A stretch of 64,000 nt of DNA from Lagierella sp. (GCF_029983815.1 NZ_JASBYU010000003.1:1-64000); one strand, 5' to 3'. Numbered from the stretch's first letter, positions 1 to 8,184 are shown. Notes: a model not told the origin generated them from the sequence alone. Numbers and translations are program-made.

Positions 1-52
1 TTTTACTAAACTGATAAACCCTAAATTTATCCCGATAAGACCTGCTTCATTT

Positions 53-88
53 TAAAAAAACAACTGGGATTTAATATAAACCCCAGTT
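53..88 (-). terminator. Terminator of greA-lysS
   Basis: A 7-bp stem (AACTGGG/CCCAGTT) just downstream of the lysS stop is followed on the minus strand by a T tract. It has the form of an intrinsic terminator closing the greA-lysS unit. Confidence 0.8.
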
Positions 89-107
89 AAATAATTTTTA
101 TATTCAA

Positions 108-2000
108 TTAAGACAACTTTGCTCCTGCAGGAATATTGTCATCTATCATTAGAAGGTTCAGTCTCTCTTCCCCTTCATATTCATAGATTGCAGAAATCAA
201 CATTCCACAGGATTCAACCCCCATCATCTTTCTTGGTGGTAGGTTTGTTATTGCCACTAATGTTTTTCCTACAAGTTCATCTGGACTGTAGAAGGACTTG
301 ATTCCTGAAAGGATGGTCCTTTCATTTTCCGTACCGTCATCTAATGTGAATTTTAATAGTTTATTAGATTTTGGAACTTCTTCACAGCTCTTCACCTTGA
401 CAGTTCTAAAGTCACATTCACAGAATTTATCAAAATCTACATAGTCTTCGAAAAGAGGTTCTACTTTGACCTTAGTAAAATCAATTTTTTTTACTTTTGT
501 ATCCACAGCATTTGATTTGTTTGTACTCTCTAAACCAACAGGCTTCATAGTTGGGAATAATAATACATCTCTAATAGTGCTTTGGTTGGTAAGAATCATA
601 ATAACCCTATCTACACCTATACCAAGTCCTCCTGTAGGAGGTAAACCAACTTCTAAAGCGTTGATAAAGTCATGGTCCATCATATGGGCTTCGTCATCGC
701 CACTTTCCCTTGCTTCGACCTGTTTTTCAAATCTTTCCTTTTGATCTATAGCATCATTTAATTCACTAAATGCATTTGCAATTTCTGAGCAGTTAATAAA
801 AGCCTCAAACCTTTGAGTAAATCTTGGGTTCTTAGGGTCTCTTTTTGCAAGCGGACTTATTTCAACTGGATGTTTAGTTACAAAAGTCGGTTGAACTAGA
901 TGCTCTTCACAAAACTCTTCAAATACTTCTGATATGATTTCACCTACTGAAAGGTCTGGGTCTAGGTTCAAATCCTTAGATTTTGCCATAGAATACGCCT
1001 CTTCAACATCAGTAACTTCTGAGTAGTCAAGTCCCGCATACTCTTTAATAGCATCCACCATGGAAATTCTCTTCCAAGGAGGCGTTAAATCGATCCTATT
1101 TCCTTGATACTCAATTTCCATTGTCCCTAGAACTTCCTGTGCAACTGATGAAATCATATTTTCAGTTAATTCCATCATATCTTCATAATCAGCATAGGCT
1201 TGATAAAGTTCTATTGAAGTATATTCTGGGTTATGAGTCGCATCCATTCCTTCGTTTCTAAACATTCTGCCCATTTCGTAAACCCTATCAAATCCACCAA
1301 CGATTAGTCTCTTTAAGTAAAGTTCATTGGCAATTCTCAAGTACATATCAATGTCTAGCGTGTTGTGGTGGGTAATAAATGGACGAGCATTAGCACCTCC
1401 AGCTATAGTGTTTAAAATCGGAGTATCCACCTCTAAGAAATCTCTGTCGTCTAAAAATTTTCTAATTCCTGAAATAATCTTTGATCTTTTTACAAAGACA
1501 GGTTTTATTTCCGGATTCATAATTAAATCCACATATCTTTGTCTATATCTTAGGTCAGGATCCTTTAAACCATGAAACTTTTCAGGTAATATTTGTAAAG
1601 ATTTAGTAAGTAGAGTTATTTTCTTAGTTCTAATACTGATTTCTCCAGTCTTAGTTGTAAAAACCTCTCCTTCAGCTCCTACGATATCTCCAATATCTAA
1701 AGCTTTTACATCTTCATATTCCTCTTCCCCAATATCATTCATACGATTGAACAACTGAATTCTTCCTGTTGCATCTTGAAGGTCCATAAAGTTAACCTTA
1801 CCATGACCCCTCTTAGTCATAATACGTCCAGAAACCCTTACAGTCTTTTCCTCTAGCTCATCGTAATTTGCCTTTATCGTTTCACTATAGGTGGTGTCCT
1901 TAAAGTTTTCGATTGTATGAGGATCTTTTCCCTCATCCACTAACTTCTTAAGTTTATCTCTCCTAATAAGAAGCATTTCATTGAGATTTTGTTCTTCCAT
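108..2000 (-). CDS. lysS: Lysyl-tRNA synthetase with C-terminal tRNA-binding domain
   Basis: Class II lysyl-tRNA synthetase, charging tRNA-Lys in the cytoplasm. Residues ~50-140 form the anticodon-binding OB fold. The class II core follows, with motif 2 (RMFRNEGMD) and motif 3 (GLGIGVDRV). At 630 residues it is about 130 longer than the usual ~500-residue bacterial enzyme. The extra C-terminus (~525-630) looks like a Trbp111/MetRS-beta/EMAPII-type tRNA-binding domain (VGKTLVAITNLPPRKMMGVE), normally fused to MetRS. The ATG lies 2 nt after the greA stop, so the two genes form an operon. Family assignment is secure; the role of the appended domain (raising tRNA affinity) is inferred. Confidence 0.97.
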   Translation of the reverse strand: MEEQNLNEMLLIRRDKLKKLVDEGKDPHTIENFKDTTYSETIKANYDELEEKTVRVSGRIMTKRGHGKVNFMDLQDATGRIQLFNRMNDIGEEEYEDVKALDIGDIVGAEGEVFTTKTGEISIRTKKITLLTKSLQILPEKFHGLKDPDLRYRQRYVDLIMNPEIKPVFVKRSKIISGIRKFLDDRDFLEVDTPILNTIAGGANARPFITHHNTLDIDMYLRIANELYLKRLIVGGFDRVYEMGRMFRNEGMDATHNPEYTSIELYQAYADYEDMMELTENMISSVAQEVLGTMEIEYQGNRIDLTPPWKRISMVDAIKEYAGLDYSEVTDVEEAYSMAKSKDLNLDPDLSVGEIISEVFEEFCEEHLVQPTFVTKHPVEISPLAKRDPKNPRFTQRFEAFINCSEIANAFSELNDAIDQKERFEKQVEARESGDDEAHMMDHDFINALEVGLPPTGGLGIGVDRVIMILTNQSTIRDVLLFPTMKPVGLESTNKSNAVDTKVKKIDFTKVKVEPLFEDYVDFDKFCECDFRTVKVKSCEEVPKSNKLLKFTLDDGTENERTILSGIKSFYSPDELVGKTLVAITNLPPRKMMGVESCGMLISAIYEYEGEERLNLLMIDDNIPAGAKLS

Positions 2001-2002
2001 AA

Positions 2003-2479
2003 TTACCTCTTAATTTCTACTATTCTATAATTAAAACTACCGCCAGCCGTTTGAACTACTACTGTATCTCCTTTTTTTCTACCAATACAAGCTTTTCCTA
2101 CAGGAGATTCATATGAAATCTTGCCCTTAAAAGGATCAGATTCTGCAGAACCTACAATAGTGAACTCCTCGATTTCTCCATCTTCTAAGTCCTGTAATTT
2201 TATAGTAGAACCAGCTGCAATTGTATCTTTCTTTAAATCCTTGTCGCTAATAACTTTAGCGTTAATTAGCATATGTTCTAAAACTAGAATTCTATCTTCA
2301 ACTTGAGCTTGCTCGTTTTTTGCTTCATCATACTCAGCATTTTCAGATAAGTCACCAAAACCCCTAGCAACTTTTATCTTATCAGCAACTTCTTTTCTTC
2401 TTACAGTCTTTAAGAATTCCATTTCATCTTCTAATTTCTTATATCCTTCTTTTGTTAAAAGAATTTCCTTTTCAGTCAT
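2003..2479 (-). CDS. greA: Transcription elongation factor GreA
   Basis: 158 residues, the standard GreA length. The N-terminal coiled coil (~1-75, with the typical LSENAEYDEAKNEQ segment whose acidic residues reach the RNA polymerase active site) is followed by the C-terminal FKBP-like domain ending SFNYRIVEIKR. GreA rescues backtracked RNA polymerase by stimulating transcript cleavage. It is first in the operon with lysS. An AGGAG ribosome site precedes the ATG, and a consensus promoter lies ~60 bp upstream. Confidence 0.97.
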   Translation of the reverse strand: MTEKEILLTKEGYKKLEDEMEFLKTVRRKEVADKIKVARGFGDLSENAEYDEAKNEQAQVEDRILVLEHMLINAKVISDKDLKKDTIAAGSTIKLQDLEDGEIEEFTIVGSAESDPFKGKISYESPVGKACIGRKKGDTVVVQTAGGSFNYRIVEIKR

Positions 2480-2504
2480 ATCTTACTCCTAAAAAAAATA
2501 GTAA

Positions 2505-2522
2505 GCGAAAGACCTCTTTCGC
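2505..2522 (-). promoter_or_regulatory. Leader hairpin upstream of greA
   Basis: In the greA 5' leader, a GCGAAAG/CTTTCGC stem with an AGGT loop is followed seven bases later by a run of eight T and then the AGGAG site. The hairpin-plus-T arrangement between promoter and start codon could work as an attenuator or simply protect the mRNA. Function is inferred. Confidence 0.45.
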
Positions 2523-2534
2523 CGCATTACACAA

Positions 2535-2563
2535 ATTATAGTAAAAAACGACTTTAAAGTCAA
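2535..2563 (-). promoter_or_regulatory. SigmaA promoter for greA-lysS
   Basis: Minus-strand TTGACT, 17-bp spacer, TATAAT. A perfect 12-bp palindrome (GACTTTAAAGTC) overlaps the -35 box and could be a repressor site; no cognate regulator is identifiable. Confidence 0.85.
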
Positions 2564-2583
2564 GAAAATTCAATATTTCTCAG

Positions 2584-4701
2584 CTATTCTGCCTTTATTA
2601 CCTCACATAACAATTGTTTAAAAACTGGAAACCCTGTAATTTCATCAAAATTTGAATTGTCAGTTAGACTATTGACGTTGGCCTTAGCCCAATAATCCCC
2701 TTGAGTTTCATTTCCTCCACCAAAATTAAGTTCCGTATCACCAGGTAAAATATCTTCGATTACCTTAGCAAAAACTTCAATTTCTCCTCTTTTGGTCTTT
2801 ACAATTACCTTATCTTCATCCTGAATTTGTCTCTTCCTTGCATCCTCTATATTTAGAATAATATAAGGTCTATCTTGATGTTTAAGAAGATTATCAATAT
2901 TTAAATGTTGCGTTCTAAAAGTTGATTGAATCCTAGCACCAGTATTTAAAATCAATGGATAATCCTTAAATTCGTCTTTTTCAGACTCAATACTTTCTTT
3001 TCCAATAACAAATTTGGGCAATCCCTCATATCCATAAGACTTTAACACTTCCGAATCAAATTCAACCTTACCTGTGGGAGTTTCAAAACCTGGCTTTTTA
3101 TCTCTTCTTAAATTACCAGTTCTATATTTTTCATATTTTACTTCTGAACCATTACTGAATTTGTGAACCTCTTTTTCTTTTAAATCCCTTAATATTTCAG
3201 GTTTATTATAAAAAGCAAATTCTAAAAGTTCATTTTCATCTTTTGGATACAAATCCCCATATCCTAAAGACTTTGCAATTAAATGCATAATCTGAATATT
3301 AGGCTTTGCTTGACCTACAGGATCCACAACCCTATTTCTAAGTTCTACTCTATCCTTATAAATACAATAAGATTGATCTTCATAATATGTTGTAGCCGGC
3401 AAAACTACATCCGCATAAAGAGTGTCTTTTGACATAAATCTATCTACAGTTACAAAAAAATCCAATTTTTTTAAAGTTTCTTCATATAACTGAGACTGAG
3501 GGAAAACCGAAGTAACAGCACACCCTATACTAAGTAGACCTTTAACATAGTATGGATTCCCCTCAAGAACCGCTTTAGGTAATTGGGTTAACTGAGGAGC
3601 TTTTAAAAATTTCTCAAAAAGAGGAAATTCATCACTACCTATTCTTTTACAATAAGTCTTACAAGAAAATCTCTTAACCCTATTATCTTTCTTATCTGGA
3701 GCTATTAAAAGCCCTCCCTTAACATCAATATTCTTGGTCAAAAACCATAGAAGGTATAAGGCTCTAATACTTTGCATTCCAGAATTTGTATATTCCAATC
3801 CAGTATACATCTTTAAAGCACAAGTATTGTCCATAATAGTGTTAGCTAAAAATTTGATATCTTCTTCAGATACACCAGTCCTTTTTACACAAGAATCCAT
3901 ATCAAAATCCTTAAAGTACTTTGCATACTCATTAAAACCATGACAGTATTCTTCAATAAAATTTTTATCAAAGGAATTAATAGAATTAAGATAATTAAAA
4001 ATAGTATGTATAAGGACACCGTCCATGCCAGATTTAATTAAAATATATTTATCTGCAACCTCACACATCTTTGTCTTGTAATGGTCTACAACAATTATCT
4101 TAGCACCTTTCTTTTTAGCCTCTAAAAGCCTATGATATTCAAAAGGTGGAGAACCAGTAGGAGGATGACATCCCCATATAAATATATAGTCAGCATTTTC
4201 ATAATCTGGAACAAATCTTTTACCCATTAGACCAAAATTTAACATTGGTGCAAAAACTCCAAAGGAAACATAGCAAAGAGATGATACAGATCCATTATTA
4301 GGAGAACCAATAGGAGCAAAAAAACCAAACTCTTCATCAGAATTTCTATCTAAACTAATAAAATCTGATGTTGAAAGTTCAAAAGCACCTCTCCCGAAAA
4401 CACTGGCAAGACTATGTCCCCCATAGTTTTTAATAATATTTGAGAATTTTTCACAAATAAGATCTATAGCTTCTTCCCAGGAAGCCTCCCTAAAACTATT
4501 TTCTCCCTTTTCACCAGTTCTTATCAAAGGAGTCTTTATCCTATCAGGAGAATTTAGAACATCTTCGGAATAAAGTCCCCTTAGACATAGAGCAGCAGGA
4601 AAATTTTCTTTAGATTTCATAATCTTTTTAATATGACCATTATCAACATCTAAACTAACATGACATTGACCAGGACATATTCCACAAATAGCTTCTTTCA
4701 T
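2584..4701 (-). CDS. Molybdopterin-dependent oxidoreductase (DMSO reductase family)
   Basis: About 705 residues. The N-terminus carries a 4Fe-4S motif (C-x2-C-x3-C within CGICPGQC, fourth Cys near residue 40), followed by the bis-MGD domains of the DMSO reductase/formate dehydrogenase/polysulfide reductase superfamily and a C-terminal dinucleotide-binding domain. A cysteine in SSLCYVSFG is the probable Mo/W ligand. There is no Tat signal and no adjacent iron-sulfur or membrane subunit, so it looks cytoplasmic and free-standing. I chose the ATG seven bases after GAGG rather than the GTG two codons upstream. The substrate cannot be read from sequence. Its place downstream of the selenoprotein locus suggests, but does not show, a link. 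Confidence 0.88.
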   Translation of the reverse strand: MKEAICGICPGQCHVSLDVDNGHIKKIMKSKENFPAALCLRGLYSEDVLNSPDRIKTPLIRTGEKGENSFREASWEEAIDLICEKFSNIIKNYGGHSLASVFGRGAFELSTSDFISLDRNSDEEFGFFAPIGSPNNGSVSSLCYVSFGVFAPMLNFGLMGKRFVPDYENADYIFIWGCHPPTGSPPFEYHRLLEAKKKGAKIIVVDHYKTKMCEVADKYILIKSGMDGVLIHTIFNYLNSINSFDKNFIEEYCHGFNEYAKYFKDFDMDSCVKRTGVSEEDIKFLANTIMDNTCALKMYTGLEYTNSGMQSIRALYLLWFLTKNIDVKGGLLIAPDKKDNRVKRFSCKTYCKRIGSDEFPLFEKFLKAPQLTQLPKAVLEGNPYYVKGLLSIGCAVTSVFPQSQLYEETLKKLDFFVTVDRFMSKDTLYADVVLPATTYYEDQSYCIYKDRVELRNRVVDPVGQAKPNIQIMHLIAKSLGYGDLYPKDENELLEFAFYNKPEILRDLKEKEVHKFSNGSEVKYEKYRTGNLRRDKKPGFETPTGKVEFDSEVLKSYGYEGLPKFVIGKESIESEKDEFKDYPLILNTGARIQSTFRTQHLNIDNLLKHQDRPYIILNIEDARKRQIQDEDKVIVKTKRGEIEVFAKVIEDILPGDTELNFGGGNETQGDYWAKANVNSLTDNSNFDEITGFPVFKQLLCEVIKAE

Positions 4702-4722
4702 ATTCACACCTCATTTTTATTG

Positions 4723-4752
4723 TTTATACTAATATGATATCAAGTATCTCAA
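4723..4752 (-). promoter_or_regulatory. Candidate promoter for the molybdopterin oxidoreductase
   Basis: TTGAGA, 18-bp spacer and TATAAA lie just upstream of the oxidoreductase and downstream of the terminator that ends the preceding gene. Confidence 0.55.
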
Positions 4753-4763
4753 TATTTGTGTAA

Positions 4764-4793
4764 TAAAAAATCGGAGTTCCCTCCGATTTTTTA
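4764..4793 (-). terminator. Terminator after the substrate-binding lipoprotein gene
   Basis: AAATCGGAG/CTCCGATTT stem with a tight loop, flanked by A and T runs. It is a strong intrinsic terminator and may work in both directions. Confidence 0.9.
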
Positions 4794-4803
4794 ACATATT
4801 GCA

Positions 4804-6033
4804 TTATTCATTATAAACTTCTGGAATTTTAATGTCATTTCCAACTTCGTTGTCAATTCCATCAATTTCCTTAGCCTTTTTTAACCAATCTTCAAAACTA
4901 ATTCCTATAGGGAATTTTTCATTAATTTTATCATCTTCTAAAAACTTTTCAAAATCTTCCACACCTGATTCCTTGATTAGATTGAAGTTTAAAAATTCAT
5001 CTATTTTATCAGTGTTTGGAATATACTTTTCATCAATATTGTACTTAGTATATTGAGCAATATAATTATCTAGATTTTGTTTTGTAAATTCCCATGTAAT
5101 AGTACGTCCTTCTGCTATGGTCTTCATATAAACAGTCATAAGTCCAACTTCTGGAACTGTACCAAAACCATCAGCAAACATCATAGCAGCATTGTATGGA
5201 TGGTCATATAAGTATTTTAAAGATAAAGCATGACCAACTAAAAGTCTTTTTGCCAATTCAGGATGTTCATTCTTAAAGTTTTCGTTCATTCCATAAATAC
5301 AACACATACCCCAGCCATTCTCACTGTCTTCTTCCACATGTCCGCCCCAACCAACTGCTAAAACCTTTCCTAGTTTTTGATATTCCGCTTGAGATGCAAA
5401 GGGGTCACAGCAGGAAAAAGCAGAAATTTGGCCAGACTTAAGTGCCATAGGACCATCTTTTTGAGACATTTCAATTATTTCATAATTCTCTTTTTCTATA
5501 GGCAAATCTAATTTTTTTGCCCATTTAATCCATTCTGGATCATTTTCAGGATCTTGAGAAATAGAAACTTTCTTACCTAGTAAATCCTTAGGTTCTTTTA
5601 TATCATTTGATGCAACAAGATATCTAGATCCTCCTAGATGATTTGCCGCTGCCATTATAATAGGAGCTCCTTCATTTCTTGAACGTAAAGCGCCTTCAAC
5701 TCCCATGTAACCAACATGCATTTCTCCAGTGGTCATGGCTTGAGCTATGTTTGAATTCTTTGTCTTTGTAACTGTTACATCTAGTCCTAGAGCTTTATAT
5801 ATTCCAGCTTGTTCACCAATAATAGCTCCAACCATATGGTCACAGTCATTATATCCCATTTGAATTTTAAAATTTTTATCAGCTTCTGGTATTTCAGGAA
5901 GATCATATTTTGCCACTTCAGCTTCAGGATCATAGGAAACTTTCTCAATATTTCCAGCACCATCATCTCTACATCCTGTCAAGGAAAATATTAGAGTGAA
6001 TATAAGTAAAATACTAACTATTTTTGTTTTCAT
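4804..6033 (-). CDS. ABC substrate-binding lipoprotein, NMT1/TauA-like, with Cys-Cys pairs
   Basis: 409 residues. A lipoprotein signal peptide (hydrophobic ~4-17, lipobox LTGC with Cys21) anchors it outside the membrane. The mature part resembles the nitrate/sulfonate/thiamine-precursor binding family (NMT1/TauA): GEQAGIYKALGLDVTV near the start and SRNEGAPIIMAAANH later. Unusual for this family are the cysteines: NDCDHM near residue 62, SCCDPF and GMCCIYG. Paired thiols near the expected ligand cleft would suit a soft metal or organometal ligand (inference). It has its own MerR-type promoter and a good GGAGG site, and no permease of its own. It may feed the SaoPA permease/ATPase encoded at 9.1-10.7 kb, or act as a second receptor beside SaoB. 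Confidence 0.85.
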   Translation of the reverse strand: MKTKIVSILLIFTLIFSLTGCRDDGAGNIEKVSYDPEAEVAKYDLPEIPEADKNFKIQMGYNDCDHMVGAIIGEQAGIYKALGLDVTVTKTKNSNIAQAMTTGEMHVGYMGVEGALRSRNEGAPIIMAAANHLGGSRYLVASNDIKEPKDLLGKKVSISQDPENDPEWIKWAKKLDLPIEKENYEIIEMSQKDGPMALKSGQISAFSCCDPFASQAEYQKLGKVLAVGWGGHVEEDSENGWGMCCIYGMNENFKNEHPELAKRLLVGHALSLKYLYDHPYNAAMMFADGFGTVPEVGLMTVYMKTIAEGRTITWEFTKQNLDNYIAQYTKYNIDEKYIPNTDKIDEFLNFNLIKESGVEDFEKFLEDDKINEKFPIGISFEDWLKKAKEIDGIDNEVGNDIKIPEVYNE

Positions 6034-6071
6034 TTTAACCTCCTTGATTTTATTTGTATGTTTTCTTTTTT

Positions 6072-6103
6072 ATTATATACCTTTAAGCTGACTTCAATGT
6101 CAA
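6072..6103 (-). promoter_or_regulatory. MerR-type promoter with 20-bp spacer and operator dyad
   Basis: On the minus strand TTGACA and TATAAT are separated by 20 bp rather than 17. The spacer carries an imperfect dyad (TTGAAG-TCAG-CTTAAA, 6082-6097). Overlong spacers with a central dyad are the hallmark of promoters activated by MerR-family regulators. It lies immediately downstream of the merR-like gene and reads into the binding-lipoprotein gene. Confidence 0.8.
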
Positions 6104-6107
6104 GCAT

Positions 6108-6503
6108 TTATTCCTCTAAACCTTCAATATAATGGCAAAAATTTCCTTGACAAAAACAAACAGAGTCTCCCTCAATTAAATGTTTAACAAGATCTTCTCT
6201 TTCTTTTTTTAATCGGTTTATCTCTCGATCAATCTCTTCAATTTTTCTTCGCATATGACTAGTTACATATTCACAAGTTGAGCCTCCATTTTTCTTTAAC
6301 AAAATGATTTCTCTTATTTCATTTAAATTAAAACCTAAGTTTCTAGCTTTTTTAATAAAAACTAAACTCTCTATGTCAGAATCATCATATTCCCTATAAC
6401 CATTATTAGTTCTTTTAACATCTAAAAGCAGTCCCTCTTTTTCGTAATATCTAATCGTGGAATCTGTTAGACCAGTTATTTTACTTACATCTTTTACTCT
6501 CAT
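6108..6503 (-). CDS. MerR-family metal-type transcriptional regulator
   Basis: 131 residues from the ATG six bases after GGAG (an upstream TTG is less likely). The N-terminal winged helix (RVKDVSKITGLTDSTIRYYE) is followed by a long dimerisation helix. Cysteines sit where metal-sensing MerR proteins bind their ligand: Cys77 before the dimer helix, and Cys116, Cys118 and Cys123 in the C-terminal loop (CFCQGNFC). This resembles the MerR/ZntR layout, so a soft-metal or organometal inducer is likely. It is the last gene of saoE-saoC-merR, and its ribosome site abuts the hairpin after the saoC TGA. Probable targets are the dyads at 6082-6097 and 8124-8141. Confidence 0.9.
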   Translation of the reverse strand: MRVKDVSKITGLTDSTIRYYEKEGLLLDVKRTNNGYREYDDSDIESLVFIKKARNLGFNLNEIREIILLKKNGGSTCEYVTSHMRRKIEEIDREINRLKKEREDLVKHLIEGDSVCFCQGNFCHYIEGLEE

Positions 6504-6513
6504 AATCTTCTCC

Positions 6514-6532
6514 TTTACTTGACCCAAGTAAA
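6514..6532 (-). promoter_or_regulatory. Candidate bacterial SECIS hairpin for saoC
   Basis: A perfect 8-bp stem (TTTACTTG/CAAGTAAA) with a GGT loop starts 10 nt after the saoC TGA. The loop GGU falls at nt 22-24 counted from the U of UGA, the same position and sequence as the E. coli fdhF SECIS loop. The 3' arm ends directly at the GGAG site of merR. A DNA operator is an alternative or additional role for this palindrome. Confidence 0.75.
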
Positions 6533-6539
6533 ATATTTC

Positions 6540-7025
6540 CTATCAGCATGCAGTCATACCTTCCGAAAAAAGATTATGTAAATGGTTATCTTCAATTCTA
6601 AAAATTCCATAGCCATATTGGCCACGTTTAGAACCACTTACTATAAACTCATTTGGAGGTTCATTGTTGATATCCTTTATTTCTATTCTCTGATTTTCAT
6701 AGGGTGCAGAAACATCTTCTGTAAAATTTATTTTACCATCTTCATCTTTAACCACAAGTAAATGTTTTGCATCTTCATTTTCTTTGAATATTACTACTAA
6801 ATCATCAATATCATTGCCAGTCAAATCTCCTAATTGACATTTTATTACTTCCTTATCTGGAAACTTATTTTGAAATGCTAGAAGTAGATAATTATCTCTT
6901 TCTACGCCAAAATCTTCCTCTTTGAACTTTAGATTATTTCTATAACCTAAATATCCAACAAGAAGTACAATGATAATTAATAATACCTTCGTAATTTTAC
7001 TTCCATTGATACTTTCTTTTTTCAT
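6540..7025 (-). CDS. saoC: Membrane-anchored protein with C-terminal Cys-Sec (SaoC-like selenoprotein)
   Basis: Read with TGA (6543-6545) as Sec the protein is 161 residues and ends Cys160-Sec161, followed at once by TAG. One N-terminal membrane helix (~12-28) is followed by a ~125-residue extracytoplasmic domain of no family I can name; a stretch such as GDLTGNDIDDLVVIF recalls FG-GAP/VCBS-type repeats. A Cys-Sec pair at a flexible C-terminus recalls thioredoxin reductase tails and MerA's C-terminal Cys pair, so delivery of reducing power or metal hand-off is plausible (inference). Its ATG overlaps the saoE stop (TAATG). The name follows my memory of the NCBI family called Cys-Cys-COOH (seleno)protein SaoC. 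Without Sec it would simply lose the last residue. Confidence 0.78.
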
Positions 7026-8110
7026 TAATTATTCCTACTCTCAAAATAATATGCTCTTAATTTAAAATAAACAGTCTTTAAAAAGAAATAAAACACAATA
7101 GCAGAGCATAAATACTTAACCCAATTAGGGAAGGACAAAAGTACATGATTCGCATAACTAATAGCATTAGTCACCTTGTCATACTCCATTTGTCTTTGAA
7201 AACCTGGCATTAATAACTGGTTTGTGATATACCCAACCAACATGGCAAAAGCGGATATGACCAAAGTGTAAATTGCAGCTGTTCTCTTTCCAATCATCTT
7301 CGCAATACTTATAATTTCTGGAATATTAGTAGCTGCACCAGCCATTAAAAAAGTAATTGCCGCTCCTGGAGAAGCTCCTGATGCAATCAGGGCAGCTATT
7401 AGAGGTATATGTCCCACAGCACATACATACATCAAAGATGCCAAGACACCTACATTCCATAGGGATAATAGTCCAGGATTACCTAAATACTTTTGAATAA
7501 ACGATTCGGGAAAAACAGTTAATATGAACCCACCAAATAACATACCTAAAACTACATATTTACTCAAAGTTAAGGCAAAATCAGTTCTAACCCATTCCAT
7601 TCCCTCTAAAATTTTTACTTTTATACTCTTCTTTTTCTCTAACTCAAAATCTATTTCGCTTATTTCTTGAGCTACCATTTCATTCCTAAGTTCTGGACCT
7701 GCAACTAAATTTCCAATAACTCCTATAACTATAGGCAAAATCAATCCTGCAATTATATTTATTATAGCTATCTCTTTACCTAATAGACCAAAACTCAATA
7801 TTAAAGCAGCTGGATTTAAGACAGGAGAAGAAGCAAGAAATGCCAAAGTCGGACCTGCATAAGCTCCCGAATAATATAAACTTATTCCTAGTGGAACTGA
7901 GCCGCAACTACAAATTGGTAAAACCATTGAATAAAAAGTAATTTTCAATATAGATGAAAACTTAGTATTACCTAATGACCTTTGTAACCTAACAGGGGAA
8001 ATAATATTTCTCATAACCCCAGCTATAATATAACTAAAAACCAACCATGTAGAAGCTCCATTTAATAATTCAACAGATCGTAATATAATTTCTTTAATAT
8101 AACCAAACAT
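7025..8110 (-). CDS. saoE: ArsP/UPF0718-type permease (SaoE-like efflux transporter)
   Basis: 361 residues with about eight to nine hydrophobic helices and the PICSCGSVPLG motif plus an ASSPVLNPAA segment, typical of the PF03773 (DUF318/UPF0718) permeases. ArsP of this family exports trivalent organoarsenicals. Here it probably exports the product, or the intact compound, handled by the locus (inference). It starts a second transcription segment: a hairpin terminator and a MerR-like dyad lie between saoD and this ATG, and GGAG precedes the start. It is coupled to saoC by overlap. Confidence 0.88.
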   Translation of the reverse strand: MFGYIKEIILRSVELLNGASTWLVFSYIIAGVMRNIISPVRLQRSLGNTKFSSILKITFYSMVLPICSCGSVPLGISLYYSGAYAGPTLAFLASSPVLNPAALILSFGLLGKEIAIINIIAGLILPIVIGVIGNLVAGPELRNEMVAQEISEIDFELEKKKSIKVKILEGMEWVRTDFALTLSKYVVLGMLFGGFILTVFPESFIQKYLGNPGLLSLWNVGVLASLMYVCAVGHIPLIAALIASGASPGAAITFLMAGAATNIPEIISIAKMIGKRTAAIYTLVISAFAMLVGYITNQLLMPGFQRQMEYDKVTNAISYANHVLLSFPNWVKYLCSAIVFYFFLKTVYFKLRAYYFESRNN

Positions 8111-8123
8111 ATTTTACTCCAAA

Positions 8124-8141
8124 CTTTAAAGTCAACTTCAA
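8124..8141 (-). promoter_or_regulatory. Second MerR-like operator dyad, upstream of saoE
   Basis: TTGAAGTTGACTTTAA matches the dyad in the 6072-6103 promoter at 12 of 16 positions. Good -35/-10 boxes are not visible at the equivalent spacing, so this may be an auto-regulatory binding site or a weak promoter. Confidence 0.5.
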
Positions 8142-8152
8142 CCTTCTGTAAG

Positions 8153-8177
8153 ATTAAAACCGGATAACTCCGGTTTA
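8153..8177 (-). terminator. Probable terminator between saoD and saoE
   Basis: A 7-bp stem AAACCGG/CCGGTTT with a six-base loop is followed on the minus strand by a short T-rich tract (TTTTAATC). The weak U-tract suggests partial read-through. Confidence 0.65.
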
Positions 8178-8184
8178 ACCTACA

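Noticed and set aside
2584..4707. Selenocysteine in the molybdopterin oxidoreductase, as in some formate dehydrogenases
   Set aside because: No in-frame TGA; the likely metal ligand is an ordinary Cys in SSLCYVS.
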